23,387 nucleotides of DNA, from positions 1-23,387 of the forward strand of contig DGDO01000036.1 in NCBI GenBank assembly GCA_002385475.1, in the 5' to 3' direction. Positions 1 to 6,795 of the stretch are shown in pieces (position 1 is the first letter of the stretch; every line of letters begins with the position of its first letter). This DNA comes from Candidatus Sordicultor fermentans (lineage in GTDB: Bacteria > Atribacterota > Atribacteria > Atribacterales > Caldatribacteriaceae). The notes under the pieces are model-generated. The model did no database searches and was not told the DNA's origin. It saw nothing but the letters and a program-made list of their open reading frames with translations. Position numbers and translations under genes: made by a program.

Positions 1-220
1 GATTTGTCAATGGGTGGGGAGAAAAGGTTGGTAGTTATTCTGTAATAATATCACCATTAAAATTCTCGAGAAAACGTCCCTTTAGTAATAAAGTGAAAAG
101 ATGATACAATATCCTCGAGAAGACAGAAATTAAACTTTATGGGCACGTTGTTGATAACCAAAAGAGAGGAAGCATGGTTAAGCTACTTTTTTCCTGAAAG
201 TGGATAGCCTTTTCATTATC

Positions 221-316
221 TCAAATCGTCCTCTTCATGAGTTCTTTTTCTGACAGAACTCGTTCATCCTTGATACCTAACCTTTCTTTTAAGTTATCTA
301 AAAAGTTAATCTCCAT
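221..316 (-). CDS. Possible small ORF, 31 codons, unknown
   Basis: A short minus-strand frame opens with ATG at 316 and ends with TGA at 221. The start follows a purine-rich GAAGGGC at a workable distance. The peptide is lysine/glutamate-rich and amphipathic, with composition like a real protein and not like random AT-rich DNA. A TAG stop lies just upstream in frame, so it is not the tail of a longer ORF. If the TGA is read through, the frame continues about 27 codons, so it could also be the start of a decayed gene. I recognise no family. Low confidence. Confidence 0.25.
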   Translation of the reverse strand: MEINFLDNLKERLGIKDERVLSEKELMKRTI

Positions 317-464
317 CAATGCCCTTCTCTACCCCTCTAAAGAGGGGGAAAACTATAAACCTAAAAGTTTTACAGGAAATAACTGGTAGAAATAAAAAAA
401 CACAATATCTCATAAAATCTGCATAATTCCTTTATGAATGAAGAAAAAAGAGAGATTGCCACCC

Positions 465-501
465 ACTGAGGAAGGTGTTTTTTCCTTCCTCAGTAGTTTT
501 T
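465..501 (+). terminator. Rho-independent terminator
   Basis: A perfect 11-bp stem, ACTGAGGAAGG (465-475) with CCTTCCTCAGT (484-494), has an 8-base T-rich loop and is followed by AGTTTTTGTCTTTTTT. This is a textbook plus-strand intrinsic terminator, yet no clear plus-strand gene lies upstream in the window. It may end a gene or small RNA that begins left of the window or within 1-460. Confidence 0.8.
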
Positions 502-538
502 GTCTTTTTTACGTTTTTAATCTCTTTTCTTTATCTCA

Positions 539-564
539 CGTCGTCGAGATGCTCAGGAACGACG
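539..564. repeat. Imperfect inverted repeat, REP-like
   Basis: CGTCGT (539-544) pairs with ACGACG (559-564), with an inner GAG/CTC pairing (546-548 with 552-554). The base composition is more GC-rich than the surroundings, as in dispersed extragenic palindromes. Copy number cannot be judged from one window. Confidence 0.35.
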
Positions 565-580
565 GATAAGAAAGAAGTTG

Positions 581-600
581 ATAAGGGGGCACCCCCTTAT
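581..600. repeat. Perfect palindromic hairpin, REP-like
   Basis: ATAAGGGGG (581-589) pairs with CCCCCTTAT (592-600) across a two-base CA spacer. The core resembles the central part of the larger hairpin at 8052-8090 (GATA, G-run, short loop, C-run, TATC), so the two may belong to one dispersed family. No T-tract follows on either side, so it is not a standard terminator. Confidence 0.5.
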
Positions 601-641
601 AGCTCTGCGCCGTTAGGCTGCGAGACTTACAATGATACTGC

Positions 642-736
642 CGGGTAAAATTACCCGTAATAATACCTTAGCGCAAGACGAGCGCAGGACAAAGAAAAAG
701 TGCCACAATGGATTTCGCGGTTAACTATAGTTAACC
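642..736. repeat. Two further palindromes
   Basis: CGGGTAA (642-648) pairs with TTACCCG (651-657). An 18-base perfect palindrome, GGTTAACTATAGTTAACC, sits at 719-736. Between them GCGC is repeated at 671-674 and 682-685. With the neighbouring dyads at 539-600 and 767-799 they make this 260-base stretch unusually rich in dyad symmetry. The 719-736 palindrome could be a protein-binding site or part of a decayed repeat element. Confidence 0.45.
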
Positions 737-766
737 CCCAGAATAGATATTTTTCGTTATTTTCCC

Positions 767-799
767 TCTGGAGTTAGACCAGAATCAGTAAACTCCAGA
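767..799 (-). other. Hairpin downstream of ychF
   Basis: TCTGGAGTT (767-775) pairs with AACTCCAGA (791-799) around a 15-base loop, 45 bases past the ychF stop in its reading direction. No T-run follows, so termination is uncertain; it may protect the 3' end of the transcript. Confidence 0.35.
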
Positions 800-843
800 A
801 ACTCTTGAATTACTTCGCTCTTTAGCAAGCGTCAGGGTAGCTC

Positions 844-1938
844 TCAATGAGGAGAGAAGCGGAAGTAAACCAAATCTCCATCTTTTATTTCATAGTCTTT
901 ACCTTCCTGGCGAATCCTTCCTTCTTCCCGGGATTTTCCCCATGAACCAATAGCTACTAATTCCTCATAGTTTATAACTTCGGCCTTAATAAATCCCTTT
1001 TCCATATCGGTATGTACTTTACCTGCAGCCTGGGGGGCTTTGCTCCCTCGGAGAAGTTCCCAGGCTCGCAATTCCTTATCTCCAAAAGTATAAAAAGTAA
1101 TCAAGCCTAAGAGTTGGTAAGCTTCTTTCACTACCAGATTTAATCCCGTATCTTCAATACCAAATTCCTGGATAAATACTTTTCTTTCTTCAATAGGAAT
1201 CTCTTCTAACTCCTCTTCCAATTTAGCAAAAACTGGTATTATCTTTTCTCCGCTTTCTTCCAGTTCCTTTTTAACCTCCTCAAAAAGATACTTACTGCTT
1301 TCGCTTTCGTCCAGATTAGCCACATAGATAAGAGGTTTTAGAGTTATGAATTGGTAAGGTTTCAATATTTCTTTTTCTTCTTCCTTGAACTCTAAAAAGC
1401 GAAGTGGTTTACCTCCTTCTAACCAGCGTTTTCCTTTTTCTAGAACTTCTTTTTCCAGTTTTAACCGTTCATCTTTAACTTTTCTGGTTAAATCTTGCAA
1501 TTTCTCCAGTCGACGCTCCATAATTTCTAAATCCGAAAGCATCAACTCCAGATCCACTATTTCTTTATCCTGCAAGGGGTCAATTTTCCCCAGGGCATGA
1601 GGTACCTTTTCATCTTGAAAAAACCTGATTACCTCTATTACCGCATCTACGCCCCTGATATTACTCAAAAACTGATTGCCCAGACCTTCCCCTTTACTCG
1701 CTCCTTCTACCAGGCCAGCCACGTCTATGAACTCGATGGTGGCTCTCACCACTCGAGGAGGATGTAAAAGAGAAGCTAAAACCTCCAGCCGCTCGTCAGG
1801 AACCTCTACTATTCCCACGTTGGAATCAATAGTGCAAAAAGGATAACTGGCTACCGGTGCTTTAGCTTTCGTCAAAAGATTAAAAATAGTGGTTTTCCCC
1901 GAATTAGGTAAACCCACTATACCTACTTTAAGACCCAT
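844..1938 (-). CDS. ychF: Redox-regulated ATPase YchF (OLA1 family)
   Basis: A P-loop NTPase of the Obg family, YchF/OLA1 branch. Family members bind ribosomes, prefer ATP over GTP and are linked to translation and oxidative stress responses. At 364 residues it matches the usual length. Visible motifs: Walker A/G1 G-L-P-N-S-G-K-T-T (9-17), G3 D-V-A-G (72-75), and N-L-D-E (208-211) in place of the G4 NKxD motif, which is the hallmark of the ATP-preferring YchF branch. A helical coiled segment spans about 135-195. A C-terminal TGS domain (about 280-363) carries the conserved APQAAG, HTD-EKGFI and EGKDY-DGD-FRF elements. The ATG at 1938 is three bases past the DUF951 stop, with GAGG inside the end of that gene, so the two are translationally coupled. 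DUF951 next to ychF is a known Firmicutes arrangement (Bacillus yyzM-yyaF). Confidence 0.96.
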   Translation of the reverse strand: MGLKVGIVGLPNSGKTTIFNLLTKAKAPVASYPFCTIDSNVGIVEVPDERLEVLASLLHPPRVVRATIEFIDVAGLVEGASKGEGLGNQFLSNIRGVDAVIEVIRFFQDEKVPHALGKIDPLQDKEIVDLELMLSDLEIMERRLEKLQDLTRKVKDERLKLEKEVLEKGKRWLEGGKPLRFLEFKEEEKEILKPYQFITLKPLIYVANLDESESSKYLFEEVKKELEESGEKIIPVFAKLEEELEEIPIEERKVFIQEFGIEDTGLNLVVKEAYQLLGLITFYTFGDKELRAWELLRGSKAPQAAGKVHTDMEKGFIKAEVINYEELVAIGSWGKSREEGRIRQEGKDYEIKDGDLVYFRFSPH

Positions 1939-1941
1939 GCT

Positions 1942-2169
1942 CTATGCCTCGATAATACTTTCTTGGGGTTTTAGACGATGTCCTTTTCGGTAGATTTCCC
2001 GAATTTTTCCTTCCAGTTTCCGTCGGGAAACCATCACAAACCTATCACAGCCCATACACCTCAAGCCAATATCCACCCCTACTCTGACCACCTTCCATTC
2101 CTTACTTCCGCAAGGGTGGGCTTTTTTCAAAGTCAAAATATCACCGATTTCCAGCTTAATTACCGCCAA
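1942..2169 (-). CDS. DUF951 family protein (YyzM-like)
   Basis: A 75-residue protein of the DUF951 family, which has no established function. The family signature is visible: an H-P-C-G element (18-21), a V-x-R-x-G-x-D-I stretch (28-34) and C-M-G-C-D-R (38-43). The cysteines at 20, 38 and 41 could bind metal, but this is inference. Translation most likely starts at TTG (2167-2169), because AAGGAGG lies six bases upstream and no ATG is available. It sits 11 bases downstream of the nitroreductase gene and three bases upstream of ychF, so the three genes form an operon. Its constant pairing with ychF suggests a role near nucleic acid or translation. Confidence 0.9.
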   Translation of the reverse strand: MAVIKLEIGDILTLKKAHPCGSKEWKVVRVGVDIGLRCMGCDRFVMVSRRKLEGKIREIYRKGHRLKPQESIIEA

Positions 2170-2180
2170 AATCGTCCTCC

Positions 2181-2696
2181 TTACTCGCTAAAAGTCTCCA
2201 TACTCACTATTTTTTCCCAGGGTCGACGAGAAGTGGCTTGAGGGATTTTTACCGGGTATCCCATAGGAACTATTGCTACAACTCTCACCTCGGGAGGAAT
2301 CTCGCAAATTTCTTTTACTTTTTCTTCATCGAAATCCCCTATCCAGCAAGTTCCCAAACCTCTATCCCAGGCCGCCAGCAAAAGATGAGTAACAGAAATA
2401 GCTACGTCTACCGGCCAGCTTTCCATATACCCACCAATAAAACCACCTCTTCCTGTAGCACAGGCAATAATAACTACAGGAGCTTCTCCCACAAACTCTT
2501 GACCGCCTGCTGCTTGAGCAATCAGTCTTTTTTTCTTATCACTTTTTATCACTATAAACTTCCAGGGTTGGAGATTACTAGCCGAGGGAGCCAAACGTGC
2601 TGCTTCCAATATTTCTCTCAAATCTTCCTCTTCCACTTCTTCTGCTCGAAATTTTCGAATGCTTCTTCGAGTCTGTATCAGTTCCTTAAAATCCAT
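2181..2696 (-). CDS. Nitroreductase family protein (FMN-dependent)
   Basis: A 171-residue flavoprotein of the nitroreductase superfamily, the short type (about 170 residues). Members use FMN and NAD(P)H to reduce nitro compounds, quinones or flavins, or perform other flavin chemistry; the substrate cannot be told from sequence. Seen: the N-terminal FMN-phosphate motif R-R-S-I-R-K-F (10-16), the A-P-S-A-S-N-L-Q-P-W-K-F block (36-47), G-L-G-T-C-W-I-G (113-120) and the C-terminal G-Y-P (146-148). Start is ATG at 2696, with GGAG upstream. First gene of the operon leading to DUF951 and ychF; a likely promoter overlaps the end of the preceding gene. The C-terminus after G-Y-P is short. Confidence 0.93.
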   Translation of the reverse strand: MDFKELIQTRRSIRKFRAEEVEEEDLREILEAARLAPSASNLQPWKFIVIKSDKKKRLIAQAAGGQEFVGEAPVVIIACATGRGGFIGGYMESWPVDVAISVTHLLLAAWDRGLGTCWIGDFDEEKVKEICEIPPEVRVVAIVPMGYPVKIPQATSRRPWEKIVSMETFSE

Positions 2697-2735
2697 AGAT
2701 ATCTACTCCTCTCTCCTATGTTCACAAGAGTAAAG

Positions 2736-2764
2736 CTTATAAAGCTACAAACCCTCTCGCACAA
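2736..2764 (-). promoter_or_regulatory. Putative promoter for nitroreductase-DUF951-ychF
   Basis: On the minus strand TTGTGC (2759-2764) and TATAAG (2736-2741) are separated by 17 bases. The -35 is weak and the -10 has 5 of 6 consensus bases. It lies about 40 bases before the nitroreductase start. The -35 box overlaps the extreme downstream side of the LysM gene. Confidence 0.45.
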
Positions 2765-2769
2765 TTCAG

Positions 2770-4980
2770 CTAACAATCCTCATCATTAGAACAGCGAGGA
2801 ATCCTTATTTCCGTATAGGGTCTCAACTTTAGAGGGTCTTCAATAACATCCTTGTTGGCTTCCATAATCAAAGGCCACTTTCGTCCATCTCGGTAATAAC
2901 GACGGGCAATATCCCATAAATTATCCCAGGGAAGAATCACATAGGAAGTGTACTTCTCCGCTTCTTCCAGTTGAGCAGTCAGTTCGGTTATTTCCCTTTG
3001 CAGAGCTTCTATCTGAGCGTTTTTCTCCTCTAATTTCTGGTTCAAATCTGCTATAGCCTTTTCTTTTTCCACTTTTTCTCCTTCTAACTCTTCAATTTTT
3101 TCCCAGGACCCTTTTTCTTCTCTCAATTCTTCTAACTCCTGATCTATTTTAAGCATCTCTTCCTGTTTTTTACTTAACTCTTCTTCTAACTCCATTTTCT
3201 CCTCAGCTAAAGTTTTTATCTCTGCAGACAATTTCTCTTTACTCTCTAAGGGTTCTTCTACCGATAATACTTCTTCTCCTCCCATCCCGGAAGAAAAAAC
3301 AACGCCTTCCTCTGAAGTTTCTCCATCTTCCTCTGAAGTAGAAGTTACAGAGTGGCTAATCTCCAGGGTTTGCTTTTCTTTATTCAGTTCTTTCCTCATC
3401 TCTTCTATTTTCTCTTCTATTGAATCAATCTTGGCCTCCAGCTCTTTCTTTAAAACATTCTGACTGAAATTGCTCACCTCTTCTAATCTCTCAGAGAGCT
3501 GGGATAAAGAAATTTTCAAGCTTTCCCAGGCATCCTGGCTCTCTTTAGACCAGTTAACGCTATAGGTTTCAATTTCCCTCAAACGTTCCTCCGCTGAATT
3601 TAGAAAAGTGGTTAATTCACTAACTTGTTTGTTTATTTCACTAATGGATTGCTCCATTAATTTCTGGTAATCTGCCAGCTCCTTCTCCCACAAAAGAATT
3701 TCCTCTTCTAATTTACTCAGCCTTTCTTCCCCTTCTTGCAAAGCTCGATCTTTTTCTCCCTCGAGACGAACAAGCTCTCTCTTTAACCTTTCCCCCTCTT
3801 CTTGCAGAATATTTATTTTCTTTTCCCACTCCTCCAGCTCGCTTCTATCCGGTAACTCCTGTTTAATACTTACTATCTTGGCCTCAATGTCCTCAAGAGT
3901 TGCTTCTTGCCAGTTACTGATATCCTCGCTTATTCCCTGCCACTTACTATCCCACTGAAGAGAAATATTGTTTAGCTCATCTTCCACTGAGAATAGACTC
4001 TGGTGCAAGGTATCAATGGTTTCCTTGAGCTCTTCTTTCTCCTGAACTAAGAGGCGAAGAATATCCTCCGCCTCTTTTCCCTGATTTTCCAGAAAAATTA
4101 TTTTCTCTTCCAGAGATGTGGTTTCTCTTTCTAAAAGAGAACGTACATCTTCTATCTGTTGAGATTGCTGAGTTTGCACTGATTCTAATTTTTCCATTGC
4201 TCCCTGAAGATCCTGAAACAAATTCTCCAGGGCATCAATTCTTTTCTCCAGCTCCCGGATGGAGCTATCAATCTCTGTACTTTGCTCATTAATCCGGTCT
4301 AAAAGCATAGTGAAACGCTGATCAATGTTCAGTTTATCAATTTCCTTTTTGAGAGAGACCCAGGCCTCCTCCAAGCTTTGCTCCAGAAGATTAGCTCTTT
4401 CCTCTATAGCTTTTACTTCGGATTCCACAGTTGCCTTCAATCTTTCTAAATCTTGAAATTGCTGTTCTTGAATAACTTCCAGATAACTTTCCAGATTACT
4501 TATTTCTTCTTCTGCTTTTTTAAATCTTTCCTCCCATTGACTGGCTGCACTTTCCCACTCTGCTTGACTGAGGAATTGATTCTGAGCTTCTAACACCAGT
4601 TGGTTTATCTTTTCCAGCTCTTTTTTCCAATTCTCCAATTCGCCTTCTATTCTCTGAATAACCTCATCCCGCGGGGCAAACTCTCCTTTCAACTCCTCCA
4701 TTACAGAGATAAAATTAGCTATACTTTCATCAGTTTTCGCAATAGAGGCTTCAATCTTTCCTAATCTTTCTCCCCAATCCAGTAAATCAACAGGAAGAGA
4801 TTGAATTTTATCTTGAATTTGAGATAGAGAATCCTCTACTTTCTTTGCTTTTTCTTCCACCCCTCCCATCCTTTTTTCTAAATCAACCAAAGATGTTTTC
4901 CATCCTGAAACCTGAAACACTAAAACTACAGAAATAATCAAAGCTACCAGAGCAATTATAAAATTTAGCCAGTTCTTCAC
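2770..4980 (-). CDS. Membrane-anchored coiled-coil protein with C-terminal LysM domain
   Basis: A 736-residue envelope protein. One N-terminal hydrophobic helix (about 6-24) acts as a signal anchor. Then come some 620 residues of almost unbroken coiled coil, extremely rich in Glu, Lys, Leu and Gln. A C-terminal LysM-type domain (about 677-728) has the L-W-D-I-A-R-R-Y-Y, K-W-P-L-I-M-E-A-N-K and I-R-I-P elements, and the tail carries two cysteines. LysM domains bind peptidoglycan or related N-acetylglucosamine polymers, so the protein probably spans from the inner membrane to the wall. This topology is inferred. I choose the GTG at 4978-4980 and not the GTG nine bases upstream, because AGGAGG is eight bases from the former and overlaps the latter. 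A low-complexity acidic, Ser/Glu-rich spacer interrupts the coil at roughly 545-575. No catalytic domain is visible. Confidence 0.82.
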   Translation of the reverse strand: MKNWLNFIIALVALIISVVLVFQVSGWKTSLVDLEKRMGGVEEKAKKVEDSLSQIQDKIQSLPVDLLDWGERLGKIEASIAKTDESIANFISVMEELKGEFAPRDEVIQRIEGELENWKKELEKINQLVLEAQNQFLSQAEWESAASQWEERFKKAEEEISNLESYLEVIQEQQFQDLERLKATVESEVKAIEERANLLEQSLEEAWVSLKKEIDKLNIDQRFTMLLDRINEQSTEIDSSIRELEKRIDALENLFQDLQGAMEKLESVQTQQSQQIEDVRSLLERETTSLEEKIIFLENQGKEAEDILRLLVQEKEELKETIDTLHQSLFSVEDELNNISLQWDSKWQGISEDISNWQEATLEDIEAKIVSIKQELPDRSELEEWEKKINILQEEGERLKRELVRLEGEKDRALQEGEERLSKLEEEILLWEKELADYQKLMEQSISEINKQVSELTTFLNSAEERLREIETYSVNWSKESQDAWESLKISLSQLSERLEEVSNFSQNVLKKELEAKIDSIEEKIEEMRKELNKEKQTLEISHSVTSTSEEDGETSEEGVVFSSGMGGEEVLSVEEPLESKEKLSAEIKTLAEEKMELEEELSKKQEEMLKIDQELEELREEKGSWEKIEELEGEKVEKEKAIADLNQKLEEKNAQIEALQREITELTAQLEEAEKYTSYVILPWDNLWDIARRYYRDGRKWPLIMEANKDVIEDPLKLRPYTEIRIPRCSNDEDC

Positions 4981-5000
4981 TGTTATCACCTCCTAGAAAA

Positions 5001-5030
5001 ATTATAGCATTCTTTTGCTCTAAATCTTAA
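5001..5030 (-). promoter_or_regulatory. Putative promoter of the coiled-coil/LysM gene
   Basis: Minus-strand TATAAT (5001-5006, perfect) has TTAAGA (5025-5030, 4 of 6) 18 bases upstream. It lies about 20 bases before the GTG start and is followed by AGGAGG. Confidence 0.6.
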
Positions 5031-5291
5031 TATTTACCAATTTAATAGATACCTATCTCGTTAAATCGGCTCATGGTAAAAAAAAATTACCCACTCTCCC
5101 CACCGGGGTTTTTAAGGTCCCGGGGTTCAACTATGTTTGCAAGATGCCCCTCAAACCCCAATTTTGCACCTCGAATCCTTTTTTACCCCAATCTTCTCTA
5201 TCTCTATCCTCATTGCTACCAACTAAAGATTTACGAAGTATGTCAGGAAGGCTGGAAAAAACCATAATTTATGGTTCTTTACGATATAAAA

Positions 5292-5337
5292 GATTTCTAT
5301 CTTTAGTCCTGAAATATTCAGGAAAAAGATAGAAATC
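5292..5337 (-). terminator. Long hairpin, likely terminator of the radical SAM operon
   Basis: A 13-bp outer stem, GATTTCTATCTTT (5292-5304) with AAAGATAGAAATC (5325-5337), encloses a second 7-bp stem TCCTGAA/TTCAGGA (5307-5313 with 5317-5323). Only a small asymmetric internal loop separates them. Reading on the minus strand, TTTTATAT follows. It lies 40 bases beyond the stop of the last gene of the 7686-5377 operon. Confidence 0.7.
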
Positions 5338-5376
5338 ACCAGAATTTAGAATGGCAAATATAACTTCTATACAGTA

Positions 5377-6243
5377 TTAATCTTCAGCAGTAATTCGAGC
5401 GTAAACCACCCGGGCAAAATCTTTTTTAGTATTGCGGTCTACAAACCTCAAAGAGAGCAGAAGTTCGTATTCCTCATCCTCTAAGCTTCTTTTCCTCCAC
5501 AACCGCTCCAGATCGGGGATACGGAAATGTTCTAAATCTAAGGTAGCCACTAAGTAATCTCGTCCCACGCTGGTCTTAACTCGAGCTTCTAATTTTTCTA
5601 CCACCGATACATCGCCAGAACGATATAGTTCTACCACTTCGTCTCGAGAATAACCGGGAATATTCTTAAAAACAGTATGAATAACCATATCACCCAATTC
5701 TCTTCCCGCTCTCACTTCTTCTCGCACCTCCCACAACAGGGGAGAAAAATGGATTGTATCTTCTGTAATCTGTGGTTTTAGAGAATTAATATCTACACCC
5801 AGCTCTTCTATTTTTCTTAACGCTCGCTCCAGAACCACTTGCTTCGGTTCTCCTCTTCTTACTGATTCTCTGGCTATAATTGGCTCTTCCTGAGGAGTAA
5901 AAACCTCTTCTGGAGGTGGAGGAATAACGCTTTCCTTTTTCTCTTCTTTCCTTATCTCTTCAACTTCTCTTTGTCGAGGAAGGGCATCCCATCCCCTCCT
6001 CTTTTCTAACTCTTCGGGGATTCTGTCCTCGAGAATAGGAGAAACTCCCTCCTGTTCTCGAGAAGAAAAAGAAAAGTCTCGTTTAGATTTCTGCTCTCTC
6101 CAATCTTCATAATCCTCTTCCCGCCACATTCTCCTCTCCCGGGCATTTTCTCGGAGAATAAGAATGATGCTTATCAAAATAGCCACAATCAAAATGGCTA
6201 AAATCAAACCTATGATGTCCTGAATCCTCAAAGCTCCCTCCAT
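5377..6243 (-). CDS. Single-helix membrane protein of unknown function
   Basis: A 288-residue protein I do not recognise. One strongly hydrophobic helix (about 9-32) is followed at once by a basic stretch (R-E-N-A-R-E-R-R), so the positive-inside rule predicts a cytoplasmic C-terminus. Residues 35-125 are charged, low-complexity and proline-containing (a P-P-P-P-E-E segment), probably a flexible linker. Residues about 130-288 look like a folded, helix-rich domain. I chose ATG at 6243 and not the in-frame ATG at 6270, because GAGGTG sits six bases before the former and the latter lies inside the preceding gene. It starts 10 bases after the DUF2148 gene, so it is co-transcribed with it and the radical SAM gene. 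It could anchor or scaffold those Fe-S proteins at the membrane; that is inference from context only. Confidence 0.75.
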   Translation of the reverse strand: MEGALRIQDIIGLILAILIVAILISIILILRENARERRMWREEDYEDWREQKSKRDFSFSSREQEGVSPILEDRIPEELEKRRGWDALPRQREVEEIRKEEKKESVIPPPPEEVFTPQEEPIIARESVRRGEPKQVVLERALRKIEELGVDINSLKPQITEDTIHFSPLLWEVREEVRAGRELGDMVIHTVFKNIPGYSRDEVVELYRSGDVSVVEKLEARVKTSVGRDYLVATLDLEHFRIPDLERLWRKRSLEDEEYELLLSLRFVDRNTKKDFARVVYARITAED

Positions 6244-6253
6244 AGTCACACCT

Positions 6254-6781
6254 CTATTCTTTCCGATCAAAATAAATACTCTTCCCCTCTGCCGAAAGGG
6301 GAATGCCTATTACTACATCATCCTGGGAAATCCCTATTTTCCTTGCCACTGCTCCAATTCGATACATAATACGATTATCCACATTAAAAAGAGAGGCAGT
6401 TTTAACCGCTGAACCCAGAGCGATTCCTAAATCTAAAAGGCGAAAAGCACATTGAGGACCCTTAAAATCAGCCTCTCTTTTTTCCGCTGCCTGAAGTTCG
6501 GAACAGCTGCTATAACCACATCCACTACAATTAAGGTTCATCACTGCCGCATCCTTTATCCCTATTAACAAAACCACTGGAGAATCCAAAACGTTCTTCC
6601 CATCCCTTATAAATCCTTTTATTCCCTGTTTCTCACCACAGTCAACCATTGCTTCGCCCAATCTTTTTACTTCCTCTCCTTTCACTATTTGAATGTTTAT
6701 AAAATCCTTACCTCCCGATTTAGGCGCGGTGCGGGCAGAAACAGCCATAAAATTAGCTACCTGTTTCAAAACTTCTTCCAA
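6254..6781 (-). CDS. DUF2148 ferredoxin-like Fe-S protein
   Basis: A 175-residue protein of the DUF2148 family, described as containing a ferredoxin-type domain; its biochemical role is unknown. Seen: the N-terminal A-R-T-A-P-K-S-G-G element (16-24), Cys48, the cluster motif C-S-G-C-G-Y-S-S-C (85-93) and Cys111. Together these provide enough ligands for a [4Fe-4S] cluster; the C-x2-C-G-x3-C pattern resembles that of acetyl-CoA synthase/CODH-type small domains. The start is most likely TTG at 6779-6781, with a strong AAAGGAGG eight bases upstream; the nearby ATG is out of frame. It lies 14 bases after the radical SAM gene and 10 bases before the membrane-protein gene. The family is typical of anaerobes. 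No transmembrane segment. Confidence 0.88.
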   Translation of the reverse strand: MEEVLKQVANFMAVSARTAPKSGGKDFINIQIVKGEEVKRLGEAMVDCGEKQGIKGFIRDGKNVLDSPVVLLIGIKDAAVMNLNCSGCGYSSCSELQAAEKREADFKGPQCAFRLLDLGIALGSAVKTASLFNVDNRIMYRIGAVARKIGISQDDVVIGIPLSAEGKSIYFDRKE

Positions 6782-6795
6782 TTTTCATACCTCCT

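Larger units (their letters stand above)
1..843. other. Intergenic region with palindromes; no confident gene
   Basis: About 840 bases without a convincing gene. At the left edge two plus-strand frames run in from outside: one stops at 43-45, the other is open from 3 to a TGA at 102-104. Neither tail is recognisable, so a gene ending here is possible but unproven. The stretch holds a possible 31-codon minus-strand ORF (221-316), a strong plus-strand terminator hairpin (465-494) and a run of dyad-symmetric elements from about 539 to 799. Two similar 14-base segments containing CTCGAGAA lie 49 bases apart (62-75 and 111-124). No tRNA or rRNA-like structure was seen. Confidence 0.6.
4981..5376. 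other. Intergenic region with promoter, G/C-run segment and long hairpin
   Basis: About 396 bases with no supported gene. It contains the promoter of the LysM gene (5001-5030) and a segment with repeated C and G runs (5095-5160) in which CCGGGGTT occurs twice (5103-5110 and 5120-5127). A palindrome AACCATAA/TTATGGTT lies at 5260-5276, and a long hairpin at 5292-5337 lies downstream of the operon on the right. Plus-strand frames here (5073-5332) have no ribosome binding site and no family-like sequence. A small RNA is possible but unproven. Confidence 0.55.

Noticed and set aside
3..104. Open frame running in from the left edge
   Set aside because: Only 33 codons are visible, no motif is recognisable, and a second frame is also open to position 45; not enough to call a partial gene.
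333..349. CCCCTC/GAGGGG hairpin as a terminator
   Set aside because: No T-tract follows on either strand, and the stem is short.
5073..5332. Two overlapping plus-strand ORFs of 62-64 codons
   Set aside because: No ribosome binding site, composition unlike the neighbouring proteins, and they run into the operon-end hairpin.
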